Shown piece after piece: positions 24,427 to 35,690 of a DNA stretch of 64,000 nucleotides (position 1 is its first letter; each line of letters starts with the position of its first letter). The notes under the pieces were generated by a model that did no database searches, had not been told where the DNA came from, and saw only the letters and a list, made by a program, of their open reading frames with translations. Origin of the DNA: Hemileia vastatrix (lineage: Eukaryota; Basidiomycota; Pucciniomycetes; Pucciniales; Zaghouaniaceae); contig JASXTE010000002.1 in NCBI GenBank assembly GCA_030280995.1, positions 13,154,683 to 13,218,682 on the forward strand, written 5' to 3'. The translations under genes were made by a program, and so were the position numbers.

Positions 24427-25251
24427 AACTCTCTTTTTTTCTTTTCTTTTCTTTTTTTTTCTTCTCTTTAAAATATAAAACATCTTTACTTCTAAAAAAT
24501 TCCTTAATTTTGTTTCCTTCTTTATTCTTTTTCTTTTCAAAATTTTTCAACTTTCTTTAAAATAAATAAAATAAAATAAAAATTGAATTAAAATAAATAA
24601 AATAAAAATAAATAAATGAAAAAAAAACTAAAATAAAATAAAATTAAAAAAAAAAACAAATAAAATCAAAACCTTTTTTCTTTTTCTTTTTCCTTTTCAA
24701 ATTTTCTATATACATTCTTTCCTTAAAATTTCTTTTTCTTCAAACTATCAAAATTTTGCACGAACGCAACACGGCCATCTTCTCGAACTTCACTTCAACC
24801 TCTAAATCTCTCTTTTAAAATTCTTCAAACAAATTACTTCTTTTCTTTCAAATTCTTTTTAAAAAAATAATTATTTCTTCTTTTATTCTTTTATTTTCAA
24901 ATAACTAAAATTCCTCAAAACTTCAATAAATAAACTTTCACAAATAACAAATTTTTCTTTCATTAAATTTTAATTCTTAACAAAATTATTTCAATCAACT
25001 ATTTATTTCTTTTTCTTCTTTCTTCTTACTTAAATCTTTTTCTTTTTTTTTCGAAATTTAAAACTTAAACTCCTTCAATCAAATATTCTTTCTTTTCTTC
25101 TCTCATTTAAACTTCTTCTTTCAAAATTTAAAACAAAATTCAATTTAATCTTTTTTCTTTTTCTCTCAAAATCTTATAAAAATAAAATTTTAAAATTTTA
25201 AATAAAATAACTAAATACAAATTGTTTCTATTTTTCTTTTCTACTTCCATT
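24427..25251. other. Element E 3' non-coding, AT and polypyrimidine-rich
   Basis: About 0.8 kb between the convergent pol and antisense gene. T/C-rich and A/T-rich runs, including imperfect A/T repeat at 24555-24665 that corresponds to the expanded array in D. No ORF. Confidence 0.6.
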
Positions 25252-26251
25252 TTAAATTCTCTCCTTTATTTTCTCCCGAACCAATCCCTTCATCTTCTCC
25301 AAAATCTCCCTTATTTCATTCCTACATTTCTCAAAAACCTCCCCCTCTCCTACCGGTACCATTTCTCCAATTTCCAGTAATTCCTCAGCCACGTCAAAGG
25401 AGGCAGCATCGACAATCTTATCAATTTCGCCCCTTAAATCTTCAATAAACCGAGCTTGCCGAACCTGGTGAGGTTTTTTCGACCACACCTGATCAATGGT
25501 ATCTTCATTTTCCTACCTTGAGGCAATCACTGGTAATGGTTCTTCGGTTGGGATCGATGGGGCCACTTCTACAGCAGTGGCTTCCACAATGGGAGCTTCC
25601 AAATTCAAAGTTTCCACCGTAGGGGCTTCCGCAATGACATCTAAATTCTAAATCACATAGTCATCAGTAAAATTCTTCTTTGAAAAAACAAAATTAAAGT
25701 GAAGTAAAATAAAACAAACTTACTTGAAACATCGGGTCATCCTCGAGGAATAATTTTGATTTGGTTTCCGCCACCACTTCTTTCTCTTCCTCATCATCTT
25801 CAATGACCATCCGCCGTTTTTTCGGTGTCCGCCTTGAAATGGGGACTTCTTCCTCATCCACCTCCTCTTCTACCCTTCGTTTACCCATAAATCGAGTTAC
25901 CCAGGGCATTGTATCATCTTCGACTTCCTCTTAAGCTGCTTCTGACTGGTCATCTCCGATTGATACATCCCATATGTCTTCCACCACTTCTTTTGTCTTT
26001 GGTATTACCCAATATTTTGTCTTGGTAAACCGCCGTTCAATATCCGAATTTCTTGTTAAGGCATCGCAAGCCACCCATCTCCATCGACAAAACTCACATT
26101 TATGGTGAGGACCTTGAGTAGCTGTGCTTTCCACACAGAAATATTCCATGGATTCACAAGCCGTGCATGCTTGAGAATATTGTCGAGTGATGATCCCACC
26201 ATCTGCTTTGGGGTGAGGAGGCGTGGGAGCTGGAGTTAGACAAGCTGACAT
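25252..26251 (-). pseudogene. Antisense Zn2Cys6-like gene in element E
   Basis: Two-exon gene opposite to gag-pol. Exon 1 is 26251-25724 (176 codons from ATG); intron 25723-25648, 76 nt, GTAAGT...TTTAG, phase 0; exon 2 is 25647-25252. Total about 307 residues. Cysteines at residues 29, 32, 39, 52, 55 and 62 give C-x2-C-x6-C-x12-C-x2-C-x6-C, which fits the spacing of fungal Zn2Cys6 DNA-binding clusters, although the usual basic residues after the second Cys are absent and lie after the fifth (CRWRW). Then KTKYWVIPKTKEVVEDIWD, a basic patch RRTPKKRR near residue 145 in acidic surroundings, and a helical charged C-terminus. Two stops (TAA 25931, TAG about 25514) interrupt an otherwise open frame. 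Its ATG is 93 bp inside the 3' LTR. Function unknown; nuclear DNA binding is an inference. Confidence 0.78.
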
Positions 26252-26343
26252 AATAATAAATAAATAAAATTTAAATGAAGGGAGACTAGTGTGGGAAGTA
26301 TGTCTTATGCTCAACGGAGCTTGCGTTCTTATACCCGGGCATC

Positions 26344-27154
26344 TGTCACGCGCCGCGTGATACTCAAGGCAAAAGCAGCTCATTAAATCAATAATAAGAG
26401 GTTTAAATCCATACTAAAAGTGCAGAAAGCAATTCTCCATAGCAACTGTGACTTTCCTTTGTGTACTCGCTATTCAACCGCGCTAGTCTAAACTCTAAAT
26501 CTAAATTAGTCAATCTCTCAATAGTGTGTCTCAGTCTTTTTCTTCAATAAGCGACGCACAGCGCAATAGTCAATGTAATGGTGCACTAAAAGGTTTATTA
26601 AATGTCTATGAATTATTAAAAGGGGTAGTGAGAATGGATGGAATGGATAGTGGAGGACTAAGGAGTTAACGGATGTTAGTGAGGAGGGTCCAGGTGTAAT
26701 GGGTGTATTTTAATGGTCTGTGGTGTGCGGAATAGTGGATGGGTATGAGGTCAATGCGAGGAGGAGTAAAGGATATAAAAGGGGTTGAGTTTTTGGTTCG
26801 ATACTCTTTAGAATTAAATTATAGAACGTATATATAGTTAATAGTGGTAAAGCTTTAGGTTAAATCATTATTATTGTATCTTTCCTTATTTCCTCAAATA
26901 ATCATTTCTAAATCCTAAATCTTTTGATTATTGAGTTTCCAACCCTTCTTGAGATTTTAAGAATTTTAATATTACCTTTAAATTATATTAGAATCCTTCT
27001 CAAACATATCTAGAAGCAGTAGCTCTTCCTTTGAGTCATCTTTGAATCACTTCCTCAAATATTTCCTCTGTGCATCGAAGAAGTTTCTAAACTCCTCCCT
27101 CCATCTCACTTCCAGGAACACCCTCAACCTTTGTGCATAGGTCGTCCAGTGACA
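26344..27154 (+). mobile_element. Element E 3' LTR
   Basis: 811 bp, TGTCACGCGCCGCG to CCAGTGACA, with TATAAAAGGGG near 26776 as a likely promoter. It keeps CpG sites that are TpG or CpA in the 5' remnant and in D. Confidence 0.92.
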
Positions 27155-27190
27155 CTTTTTTTCACAATTTCACTTTTATTTATTTCATAA

Positions 27191-27929
27191 TGCATATAAT
27201 AGCATTTACATCATGCATATATCTATCCAGATTCCTCAAACTACCTTTCTCTTTCATCAAGGTGTTTATTTTATTTTATTTCCATTCTCATATGTCTAAC
27301 CCTTTACCCATTTTGGATGCTCTTTTCAGATAAGTTAAAAGCTAATCCAACAAATCAACAAGGTAAAAAAGAAGTTAAAAGTAACAGATTTAAAAAAAAA
27401 TTTATGTAGATCAAAAAAGTATAAGAATTTTTAGAGTCACCAAACATTTATTATTCTTTCATAAATTTTTAATAAATAAATCTGATATTTTAATTTAATA
27501 AACTGAAGTAATGGGAAAAAGACCTTGTATTTTATAGCTGATAATCATTATAACATTAATTTGTTTAAAAGAGTTCCTCTAGCCTATACCTGTGGAAATT
27601 CCTAAACTTCTGTCTCTAGACTTTATCTGCACTTTGGCTTGAGTAATTTTCATTACTTAAAAACTAGTAAATTTGAAATATCATATTTATTTTTAATTAA
27701 TTTATGTAATTTTATTAAATTTCGGTGACTTGCACCCCTTACTTCAACAAATTTCAGGGGAGGGTATTTCCAAATTTTCAGGGCAGATATAGATTTAATT
27801 TTAATTAGCTCTACTTAGAAATGCAAATTGGTGACAAGGTGATAAAACTATGTTGGTGATCATCCAAATCATCATCATTAATAAAAAAGCCAGTGGAAGT
27901 GCCAGAAGAGTAAGCCTTTTTCTATTTTA
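27191..27929. other. No gene supported
   Basis: AT-rich. The stretch around 27725-27775 (CCCCTTACTTCAAC...CAGGGGAGGGTATTTCCA) has a counterpart at 46559-46595, on the inner side of the other transposon copy, so part belongs to that family. Confidence 0.4.
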
Positions 27930-28586
27930 ATTGATAACTTGTGAACCTCTCTTTCATTTGCTTAGGATTGCTTTTGAATCTTCCTTTTGTTTTTTTCCTT
28001 ACTATGTTTTCCATCAAAAAGAAGCCATTGACTTTTGATGAAGGTGGATGTCCAATGCAGGTGGACTTCTGAGATCCAAAAAATGCATCATAATTTGATT
28101 CAATTTTGAGGAAGTTGTTGATAATGATATAATCTTCCTTTTTTAGCAGTAAATACTTTTATTTCTCAGGTGAAGGGCTTTATTTATGAAGCATTTTTTG
28201 AGTTGCCATTTGAGTGTTGGAATATCTGGGAGGCATTATGAGACTGGTATGTTACAAAAAAAGAGATTAAGAGGTTGAAAGCATAAAAAAACAAGGGAAA
28301 AACATACCTGGTTTAAATGTTGCAAATCTCAGTGAGGGGTGTGTGCCAAGGATTGATGAGGGGATGGAGGTCAGTGTGTCACATGTGACAGGGATGGAGT
28401 GGGAAAGGAAGATATTTTTTGACTAAAATGTGGTTGTGAAAAAAAAAATTGGGAAAAAAGTGCCAATTGAGGTCATAACTGACACCCATTTTTGAAATAA
28501 GTGACTTTTTTGCAAATCTCAAGTGCTTATTTGGTTTGAAATATGCACTTAAGTTAAGTGCAGATTTTCCAGAACTGACACTCTCT
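27930..28586 (-). mobile_element. Transposon end with SANT/Myb-like ORF fragment (copy F4)
   Basis: Minus-strand terminus GAGAGTGTCAGTTCTGG at 28586, similar to the F1 and F3 termini. Inside, at about 27960-28040, lies SKVNGFFLMENI followed by KTKGRFKSNPKQMKERF, which matches SKVNGYLLMAKEL and PKQMSEHF in copy F3 (48180-48290). This block resembles the N-terminal DNA-binding region of SANT/Myb-like proteins that accompany transposases in rust genomes. The copy is incomplete: no coiled-coil part and no transposase. Confidence 0.5.
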
Positions 28587-30801
28587 AATAGATTTGTGAA
28601 AAATTTAGCATTAAGAATAAAGAAAATCTTATTTGAAAGCAAAAAGAGAAACCTAGACACTGGTTATATACAGATAAACTGACAACACTTTGTGGAAATG
28701 ACCAAAAATTTTGAAATTTTTTGCTTTCATCAACACTGTGTCTGTATCCATGTATACAGCCTAATTTTCCTATGATTTATCTGAATTGCTTTGGAAGTAT
28801 TCAATATTATTTAATTATTGACCAGAAACTGGGAGTACAGAATTGGAAATGAACTGGAAATAGAATATGGCAAATAAATTCAGACAACCAATGGCCAAAT
28901 TAGGCTTTATGTGTGCTGGTGTTTGTCCAAAAAATTGTGGGGGAAAGGAAAAACTTGAATTTTTTGAGCATTCCCAAAAAGTATTTTTGGTTTAGCTTTA
29001 AACAAAATAATAGCTCAAATAAAATTGGAGCTATCATAATCTCTTACCACGAAGGGTACTTGGATATGAATGAAGAAGATTGTAAAATCCTATGACTTAT
29101 TGGCTGTTAAAAACTTATTGAAAGGAATAAATTCACATTATAAGTCTCACATAGCTTTGAAAAATGTGTCAATTTTACTTCTTTGGGTTGGGCTTCAGTC
29201 AATGTTCCTAGGCAGTGTTAAATCCATAGTACATTAAATTCATTTCTAGTCATAAAAATAATAGGAATCCAATCAATTTTAGGTCACCTATAGAAGGGTT
29301 CTTCAAATTAAAAAAATATCATAATAAAAGGTTTATTGAATACTTTTTTGATTGAAAAAAAGGAATTTCCAATAGCTAATTTTCCATGTTTAAAACCATT
29401 AATAATTGCCTATTAAATTTAATCAAAACCAAAACTTTTCTTATCTCTATTATTCTTGGCAAGTCTTAAAACTTGTTATTTTTTATTTCTTTTTGTTGAG
29501 ATTTATATTTTGAGATTCTATATCAGGATTTGATAATACCCCACATCTCAAACTGGAATATTTATTTATTTTTTAACTTGATAACATAATTTAAATTCAA
29601 TAATTTTTTCATTGATATAAAAGATAGAAATTTAAATAGTTTCAGTGTTCAATGATAGGGGGGTTATAATGGGGTCATCCTATGTCAACTATTCAATAAC
29701 TGGGGATTTTTAAGTGATTCTGAAAATGATATCAAACCAGGCTCAGCTGTTGAGAAGCTTGATCTTAATTTGGAATCACCTTCCCAATGCTTCACCAGGG
29801 TTTTTAGAGAATATATATTTTCATTCCAAAGGATGAAAACTCAATCAGGCTATGTAGAAAAATACCATATAAGGACTCTAGGACCCAAAAATATGAAAAA
29901 TTATGTCTGAGCCTTAAAAAATTTCATTCATTTGGCAGCTCTAAGATTTTGACATGAAATATTTTAAGTCCAAGTAAATTAGTGATAACAATAATAAAGA
30001 AGACAATTTGTGGGCTGACTACACTCAAAAATAAAGTAATTTCTGACTGTTTTTCCTTTTCTGTAATGATTCATTGTGGAAGAGTGCTTTTTGAAAGGCA
30101 AAACACCCACCTGGAATTTAATGGTGTATTGAAAAACTTTCTCAATGTTTCTCAAAATATACCTATAAATAATTCAATAATTTATTCTGTTGAAAAAAAG
30201 AAACAAAAGTGAGGTTTCAAGGTATTTGTGTCTTATTACTACTATCTATTCAGATATATATTTTGTTCTTACAGTTTTAATTTTAAGCACAATATTTCTC
30301 TCAGAATTAGATATTACCATAGCCTAAAAATTAAGATAAAAATAGCTATTCTGAAGGTGCTATTTGAGCTAGTGCTGAACTCATTGCTAAAATTTTTGAT
30401 TTTTTCTGTTTAATTTGAGAGTCTCACACATCATGTAAAGTGCTAAAAGGATGCTTTGAAGCATATTGTTGTTTTGATCCAATGAATCCTCAAGAATTCT
30501 TTATCATAACTCCAACTTTAGCTGAAATTAGGAGCAAAGCTATGGTAAGGTTTTGCATTTTTTTGTGTTACTGATAGTAATATTATTCTTATTTTTATGA
30601 TTATTCTCTTGATAGAAAATAAATCCAAGCCAAGTTACTCTTTGAAACCCCCTAACACCCTACAGTTCTGGTTTTAACAACAAAACAATCTGCCTTTGAT
30701 AAATTTTCAAAATGATGCAGCATTTAGTTCAAGCCTCATTGATTTAAATGCTTTGAAATTTAAATTGAGCACCACAAACACAGTTTTAACTCTCCAATCA
30801 G
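28587..30801. other. Mostly unassigned, one exon-like piece
   Basis: No consistent gene. At about 30421-30543 an open plus-strand stretch contains GCFEAYCCFDPMNPQEFF and ends at an ATG-GTAAGG donor-like site, which looks like a decayed exon. Around 29700-30200 there are protein-like fragments broken by stops. I recognise no family. Confidence 0.3.
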
Positions 30802-30927
30802 ATTAATTCACAGGAGGAAAAAAATGGCAGCCAGACATTGGCTTCAGTTCACATACTGGTTTGATTTAATCCAGTATGTGAACTGAACCCAATGTCTGGT
30901 TGCCACTTTTTTCTTCAATTAATTCAC
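30802..30927. mobile_element. Foldback MITE with 10-bp target duplication
   Basis: A 106-bp insert (30812-30917) whose two ~45-bp arms pair almost perfectly around an 11-nt loop: the CAGACATTGG and TTCAGTTCACATACTGG motifs face their complements. It is flanked by a direct repeat ATTAATTCAC at 30802-30811 and 30918-30927. A target duplication of 9-11 bp would suit a Mutator-like source, but no transposase is present. Confidence 0.75.
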
Positions 30928-31576
30928 TGTCAATTTTAGAAGCTAATCAATACCAACTTTGGAAGAAGTTAATTTTGAAATTGAATATAAAATGGTTGAG
31001 TTTTTTTGATATTAAAAATTCAACCCTATTTATGGTGAGATAAAATTCACTTTAAAAGAATTCATCTTAATTGTTGGGCTTTCTTCTGTGACTTAAAAGC
31101 CACACAATTTGAAGAACATGGGATACCAATTCCCTATTCCTATGCTTTATTGAGAATCTCAAAAACCTATCCAGCCTATCTTAGACATTAAGTGAGAAAA
31201 TAGATGTGACTCTAATATGAAGTTTAAATTATGATAAAATCTATTTTATTTATCTAATTTACTAATTATATTGGAAATGTTGGAAATTCAAAAATTAAAT
31301 AATTTTTTAATGTAATTAATAGAAGGTATCAATTTTCAGGAATCTGCAATTAGGGATCAGGAATTATTTTTCCCGGGATCAGACATTATTAATTGTGGAA
31401 GATTATAACCCACTAGCCACAGGGCTAGTGGATAAGGAATTCACAATAATGCATCATCCTGCCTCTTATACCCCAATTTCCATGCCTAAACCCTGATCCC
31501 AAACTCATCACATCCATGATGGATTTTTAAGAAAGTCACATGACTTATAATTTCTAGTGCCATCCTTAAGTCTTTC

Positions 31577-31706
31577 CCCACTCTATGATACTTAATTTTG
31601 GTGGCAAAAACATAACATTTTTTCTCATCCTTATGTGTCTCTTCACTCTATGATACTTAATTTTGAAGGGGAAGACATAACATTTTTTTCTATCTACACA
31701 CCCCAC
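31577..31706 (+). repeat. Two tandem ~64-bp repeats
   Basis: The phrase ACTCTATGATACTTAATTTTG followed by ACATAACATTTTTT occurs twice, at about 31580 and 31643. It lies just upstream of the transposase relic and may be part of its 5' region. Confidence 0.7.
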
Positions 31707-31783
31707 CTGCTCATTTGGTGGAAAATTCCCACTTTCCACTCATCACCTGAACCTTCTACCAACAAACATTTCTACCAAAAATA

Positions 31784-33046
31784 ATGAAGCACCTCCGTAC
31801 TAGGAAGCAACTTCACACAGCTATAAATTCTATCACTTTAGTTTTAGCTGCTGACTCTGATTCTTACTGTGGTTTGGAAGACACTTTAGCTTATATGTCT
31901 TAACTTTCCAAAAAGTGTTACATCATCCCAAGGGGGCCAAATCTTTATCATGATCCCAGATATGATTTCCACTCCATTCTCAACATTCCTCAACTAAAAT
32001 TCACTTAAATATTTACAACTTCTCCTGATTCTTTTTTCAAACTTTTTCAAATTGTCTCCAATCATCCTATCCTCCATAATAATTCCCATAACAAACAGCC
32101 TGATCCTGCCTTTCAACTTGCTGTCGCACTATGTTGCTTTGGTTCAAATAGAAATGGTGCTGCTGTAAGACGTTTAGATAATCTCTTTACCATAAGATAT
32201 GGTACCATCATATTATACACCAAGCGCTGCATGATTGCTATCCTTTCTCTCAAGTCTCAACCACTTGCTTGGCAAGCTCCACAACAGTGACTTGAATCCT
32301 CTCAAGTAATGCAAGCAAAAGGTTTCCATGGATGTGTAGGTTTTGCTGATGATACAAATATACCTTTGAGTCAAAAGCCTGCTCATGATGGCAACCATTA
32401 TTTTGATTGAAAAAAAAGGTTTCTTCAAAATGTTCTCCAATTTCTCATCTTTCATAAACTAAATTTTTATCTTCTTTGTAGATACTCTATTGCCTTTCAA
32501 CTTGTCTGTGCCATCAACAAAAAGTTTATTGCTTTTCATAGTGGCTTCCCCGGCTCATGTTATGACTCTTCCGTCTTCCAAAGAATGAGGATTTCTCAAG
32601 TTCCTGACTCATACTATGACAAATCTCATCACCTCCTTGCAGATTCAGCATATGCAAGTTGAAATTACATTATACCTGCTTTCTGTGGTGCAAATTTAGA
32701 AAAAGACCCCAAAACTACCTTTAATTATCACCTTTCCCAATTAAGAGTATGGATTGAACATGCTATTGGGATTTTAAAGGGAAGATTTTATAGTCTCCGG
32801 GAACTCAGAATCCAATTTCAAAAAAAAATGGAAGTAAAAACTGCAAATTAATGGATAATGACTTGCATTATAATCTACAATTTCCTAGCTGATTTAAAGG
32901 ATGAGTGGAATGATCTTTATGAAGAAGAAGATCATAAACCAGCACCGGCTCTCCCCTCCCTTGAATCACAAAACATTCATTCAACCGGCATACACTCTGT
33001 CATTATGCCAATCACCCTCCACCATTTTTACACACAACCCTTTTAA
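31784..33046 (+). pseudogene. PIF/Harbinger (HARBI1-like) transposase relic
   Basis: DDE-type transposase of the HARBI1 family, which cuts and pastes PIF/Harbinger elements. One frame from ATG 31784 carries the whole protein, with in-frame stops near 31901, 32006, 32288, 32408, 32660 and 32849. The three acidic catalytic positions can be placed: FADDTNIPL near 32342, GSCYDSSVF near 32551, and WIEHAIGILKGRF near 32750 (Glu). The N-terminal helical part (LAVALCCFGSNRNGAAVRR near 32118) also fits. About 420 codons, normal for the family. The 3' end is duplicated at 34261. No terminal repeats were found directly around it. Confidence 0.85.
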
Positions 33047-33360
33047 TTTTTTGTTTTTATACTCTACAAATGTTCACTTTGTATACTTTACTCACTTGGC
33101 TTGGTATTTCTGTTTGTTGCATATTCTTTTTTATGAATTTATGGTGAATATCTCTATTTTGGATGGCTCCTTGGTTTTCTTTCACCAGCTCAACATGAAA
33201 TCACATATTTTTTCAGTGTTTCTTTTTTTCATTCTTCACTAATATCCTTTTCCTCCTCTCCTCAAACATCCCTCAAATATTTTGGTTGCATTTTTTTTAA
33301 CTCATCTCACCAGGTAAGTCATTTTTTGAATTTTTATTGAATTTTTATTTGCTAATCATG

Positions 33361-33433
33361 TTTTTTTTTTTGCTTTTTTTTGCTTTTTTTTGCTTTTTTT
33401 TGCTTTTTTTTGCTTTTTTTTGCTTTTTTTTGC

Positions 33434-33469
<36 letters not shown>

Positions 33470-33684
33470 TTTGCTTTTTTTTGCTTTTTTTTGCTTTTTT
33501 TTGCTTTTTTTTGCTTTTTTTTGCTTTTTTTTGCTTTTTTTTGCTTTTTTTTGCTTTTTTTTGCTTTTTTTTGCTTTTTTTTGCTTTTTTTTGCTTTTTT
33601 TTGCTTTTTTTTGCTTTTTTTTGCTTTTTTTTGCTTTTTTTTGCTTTTTTTTGCTTTTTTTTGCTTTTTTTTGCTTTTTTTTGC

Positions 33685-33720
<36 letters not shown>

Positions 33721-33748
33721 TTTTGCTTTTTTTTTGCTTTTTTTTTGC

Positions 33749-33785
<37 letters not shown>

Positions 33786-33790
33786 TTTGC

Positions 33791-33841
<51 letters not shown>

Positions 33842-33893
33842 GCTTTTTTTTGCTTTTTTTTTGCTTTTTTTGCTTTTTCTTGCTTTTTTTTGC

Positions 33894-33929
<36 letters not shown>

Positions 33930-33944
33930 TTTGCTTTTTTTTGC

Positions 33945-33981
<37 letters not shown>

Positions 33982-33987
33982 TTTTGC

Positions 33988-34024
<37 letters not shown>

Positions 34025-34055
34025 TTTTGCTTTTTTTGCTTTTTTTTTGTTTGTT
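33361..34055. repeat. (TTTTTTTTGC)n array 1, ~69 copies
   Basis: Ten-bp unit repeated for nearly 700 bp, with a few 9- and 11-bp units towards the right end. All three plus-strand frames are open but encode only Phe/Leu/Cys/Ala low complexity, so they are not genes. A-tracts in register every ten bases are expected to curve DNA strongly. Confidence 0.97.
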
Positions 34056-34972
34056 TTTGTTTTTTTAATTTTTTAATTTTGTAAGTGCTTCAATTATTTT
34101 TGTTCAAGGTTAAACTAATTTTTTTCCCTCCCTCTTTTCTCTCCCTCTTTTCTCTCCCTCTTTTCTCTCTTGTCCTCCTTTTCCCTCCTTTCACCCCCTT
34201 TCACCCCCTTTCACCCCCTTTCACCCCCTTTCACCCCCTTTCACCCCCTTTTCCCCCCCTCATATGCAAGTGGAAATTACATTATACCTGCTTTCTGTGG
34301 TGCAAATTTAGAAAAAGACCCCAAAACTACCTTTAATTATCACCTTTCCCAATTAAGAGTATGGATTGAACATGCTATTGGGATTTTAAAGGGAAGATTT
34401 TATAGTCTCCGGGAACTCAGAATCCAATTTCAAAAAAAAATGGAAGTAAAAACTGCAAATTAATGGATAATGACTTGCATTATAATCTACAATTTCCTAG
34501 CTGATTTAAAGGATGAGTGGAATGATCTTTATGAAGAAGAAGATCATAAACCAGCACCGGCTCTCCCCCTCCCTTGAATCACAAAACATTCATTCAACCG
34601 GCATACACTCTGTCATTATGCCAATCACCCTCCACCATTTTTACACACAACCCTTTTAATTTTTTGTTTTTATACTCTCCAAATGTTCACTTTGTATACT
34701 TTACTCACTTGGCTTGGTATTTCTGTTTGTTGCATATTCTTTTTTATGAATTTATGGTGAATATCTCTATTTTGGATGGCTCCTTGGTTTTCTTTCACCA
34801 GCTCAACATGAAATCACATATTTTTTCAGTGTTTCTTTTTTTCATTCTTCACTAATATCCTTTTCCTCCTCTCCTCAAACATCCCTCAAATATTTTGGTT
34901 GCATTTTTTTTAACTCATCGCACCAGGTAAGTCATTTTTTGAATTTTTATTGAATTTTTATTTGCTAATCAT

Positions 34973-35205
<233 letters not shown>

Positions 35206-35335
35206 TGTTTTTGTTTTTTTAATTTTTTAATTTTGTAAGTGCTTCAATTATTTTTGTTCAAGGTTAAACTAATTTTTTTCCCTCCCTCTTTTCTCTCCCT
35301 CTTTTCTCTCCCTCTTTTCTCTCTTGTCCTCCTTT

Positions 35336-35690
35336 TCCCTCCTTTCACCCCCTTTCACCCCCTTTCACCCCCTTTCACCCCCTTTTCCCCCCTTTCCCCC
35401 CCTTTCCCCCCCTTTCCCCCCCTTTTCCCCCCTTTCCCCCCCTTTCCCCCCCTTTCCCCCCCTTTCCCCCCCTTTCCCCCCCTTTCCCCCCCTTTCCCCC
35501 CCTTTCCCCCCCTTTCCCCCCCTTTCCCCCCCTTTCCCCCCCTTTCCCCCCCTTTCCCCCCCTTTCCCCCCCTTTCCCCCCCTTTCCCCCCCTTTCCCCC
35601 CCTTTCCCCCCCTTTCCCCCCCTTTCCCCCCCTTTCCCCCCCCTTCCCCCCCTTTCCCCCCCTTTTCCCCCCTTTTCCCCCCTTATTCTC
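35336..35690. repeat. (CTTTCCCCCC)n array, ~35 copies
   Basis: Again a ten-bp unit. The first units are of the type CTTTCACCCC, the rest CTTTCCCCCC. The complementary strand has runs of seven G every ten bases, and the whole block is pure pyrimidine on one strand. Proline-rich frames here are artefacts. Confidence 0.97.

Larger units (their letters stand above)
20244..27154 (+). mobile_element. Chromodomain Ty3/gypsy retrotransposon E (5'-truncated)
   Basis: 6911 bp, flanked by target duplication CTTTT (20239-20243 and 27155-27159). Same family as D, and less decayed. The 5' LTR is cut after ~202 bp and joined directly to the last third of gag, so about 1.5 kb (rest of LTR, leader and gag N-terminus) is missing. 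Pol with chromodomain and the antisense gene are nearly complete. The 3' LTR is full length. Confidence 0.92.

Noticed and set aside
31412..31436. Short palindrome CCACTAGCC-ACA-GGGCTAGTGG upstream of the transposase
   Set aside because: Could be a terminator or operator, but it is a single small hairpin without a partner or context.
33337..34084. Three overlapping ORFs of >220 codons made of Phe, Leu, Cys and Ala
   Set aside because: All three frames of the T8GC array are open for compositional reasons. They are not membrane proteins.
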